NCBI GenBank assembly: GCA_003427395.1
Contig: BFEA01000002.1
Coordinates: 9,927,205 to 9,955,943 of the forward strand
Length of the DNA stretch: 28,739 nt
Source: Chara braunii
Taxonomy: Eukaryota; Streptophyta; Charophyceae; Charales; Characeae
Direction of reading: 5' to 3'
Under the pieces are notes generated by a model. That model searched no databases, was not told the DNA's origin, and saw only the letters and a list, made by a program, of their open reading frames with translations. Shown here in pieces: positions 28,602 to 28,739 of the stretch (positions within the stretch are counted from its first letter, which is position 1; each line of letters begins with the position of its first letter). The position numbers were made by a program, and so were the translations under genes.

Positions 28602-28613
28602 TGGTATCAGAGC
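28602..28613 (+). promoter_or_regulatory. Primer binding site for initiator tRNA-Met
   Basis: TGGTATCAGAGC is complementary to the 3' end of plant initiator tRNA-Met, including CCA, and is the classic primer site of plant Copia and many Gypsy elements. It lies one base after the CA end of the LTR, exactly where minus-strand synthesis should be primed. Confidence 0.88.
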
Positions 28614-28739
28614 AGGTACCCGCGCGACGTTTGCGGGGCCGATGGGCCATAGCTGAAGTGACCGCCGGAGGAGGCAGACCGCCATAGCGGACCTCGAGGT
28701 GGAAGAAGACGCCGCACACCTGCAACAAGAAGACCACGA
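28614..28739 (+). mobile_element. Start of the LTR retrotransposon interior (cut by window edge)
   Basis: These are the first 126 bases after the primer site. GCCATAGC words, common in the LTR, continue here. A gag start is not evident; gag-pol is expected to the right of the window. Confidence 0.65.

Overview
This looks like a nuclear scaffold from a green plant, more precisely a streptophyte; a charophyte alga is plausible but not proven. Four signals support this: interstitial plant-type telomeric DNA (CCCTAAA repeats), a protein with a plant-style ENT domain, an LTR retrotransposon primed by the plant initiator tRNA-Met (TGGTATCAGAGC), and very high repeat density with almost no genes. 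There are no bacterial operons, rRNA genes or CRISPR arrays. Short assembly gaps occur at 13374-13437 (64 N) and 16106 (1 N).

Layout. 1-3.4 kb: AT-rich DNA, a telomeric block, a degenerate short inverted-repeat element and tRNA-derived SINE-like sequences on the minus strand. 4.0-5.7 kb: the one convincing host gene, a minus-strand exon of 504-564 codons with basic and acidic low-complexity regions followed by the first part of an ENT domain. 6.8-10.5 kb: long polypyrimidine tracts that are diverged tandem arrays. 10.5-15.8 kb: short inverted-repeat transposons, a foldback element, a CT microsatellite running into the gap, and local tandem duplications. 16.0-17.7 kb: a very long purine (GGA/GAA/GAC/GAT) tract. 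17.9-18.5 kb: hairpins and a short duplication. 19.2-20.0 kb: the decayed 3' end of a LINE retrotransposon on the minus strand. 20.0-25.5 kb: TTAA-flanked inverted-repeat elements, two of them about 1.0 and 1.8 kb long, plus foldback elements and an older LTR fragment. 26.2-26.7 kb: a GAGTCT array. 26.7 kb to the right edge: a 5' LTR (TG...CA) with a TATA box, the primer binding site, and the first 126 bases of the retrotransposon interior, which runs out of the window.

The window is mainly a graveyard of mobile elements around a single regulatory-type gene. The most interesting material is a family of TTAA-bordered elements sharing the terminal core TTAAACCRCCAGTAC, with nine members here. 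They occur three times as pairs sharing a single TTAA. A second family consists of near-palindromic foldback elements of 112-114 bp. I do not see a new multi-gene system. Long open frames within the GA and CT tracts are by-products of low-complexity DNA and are not annotated as genes.
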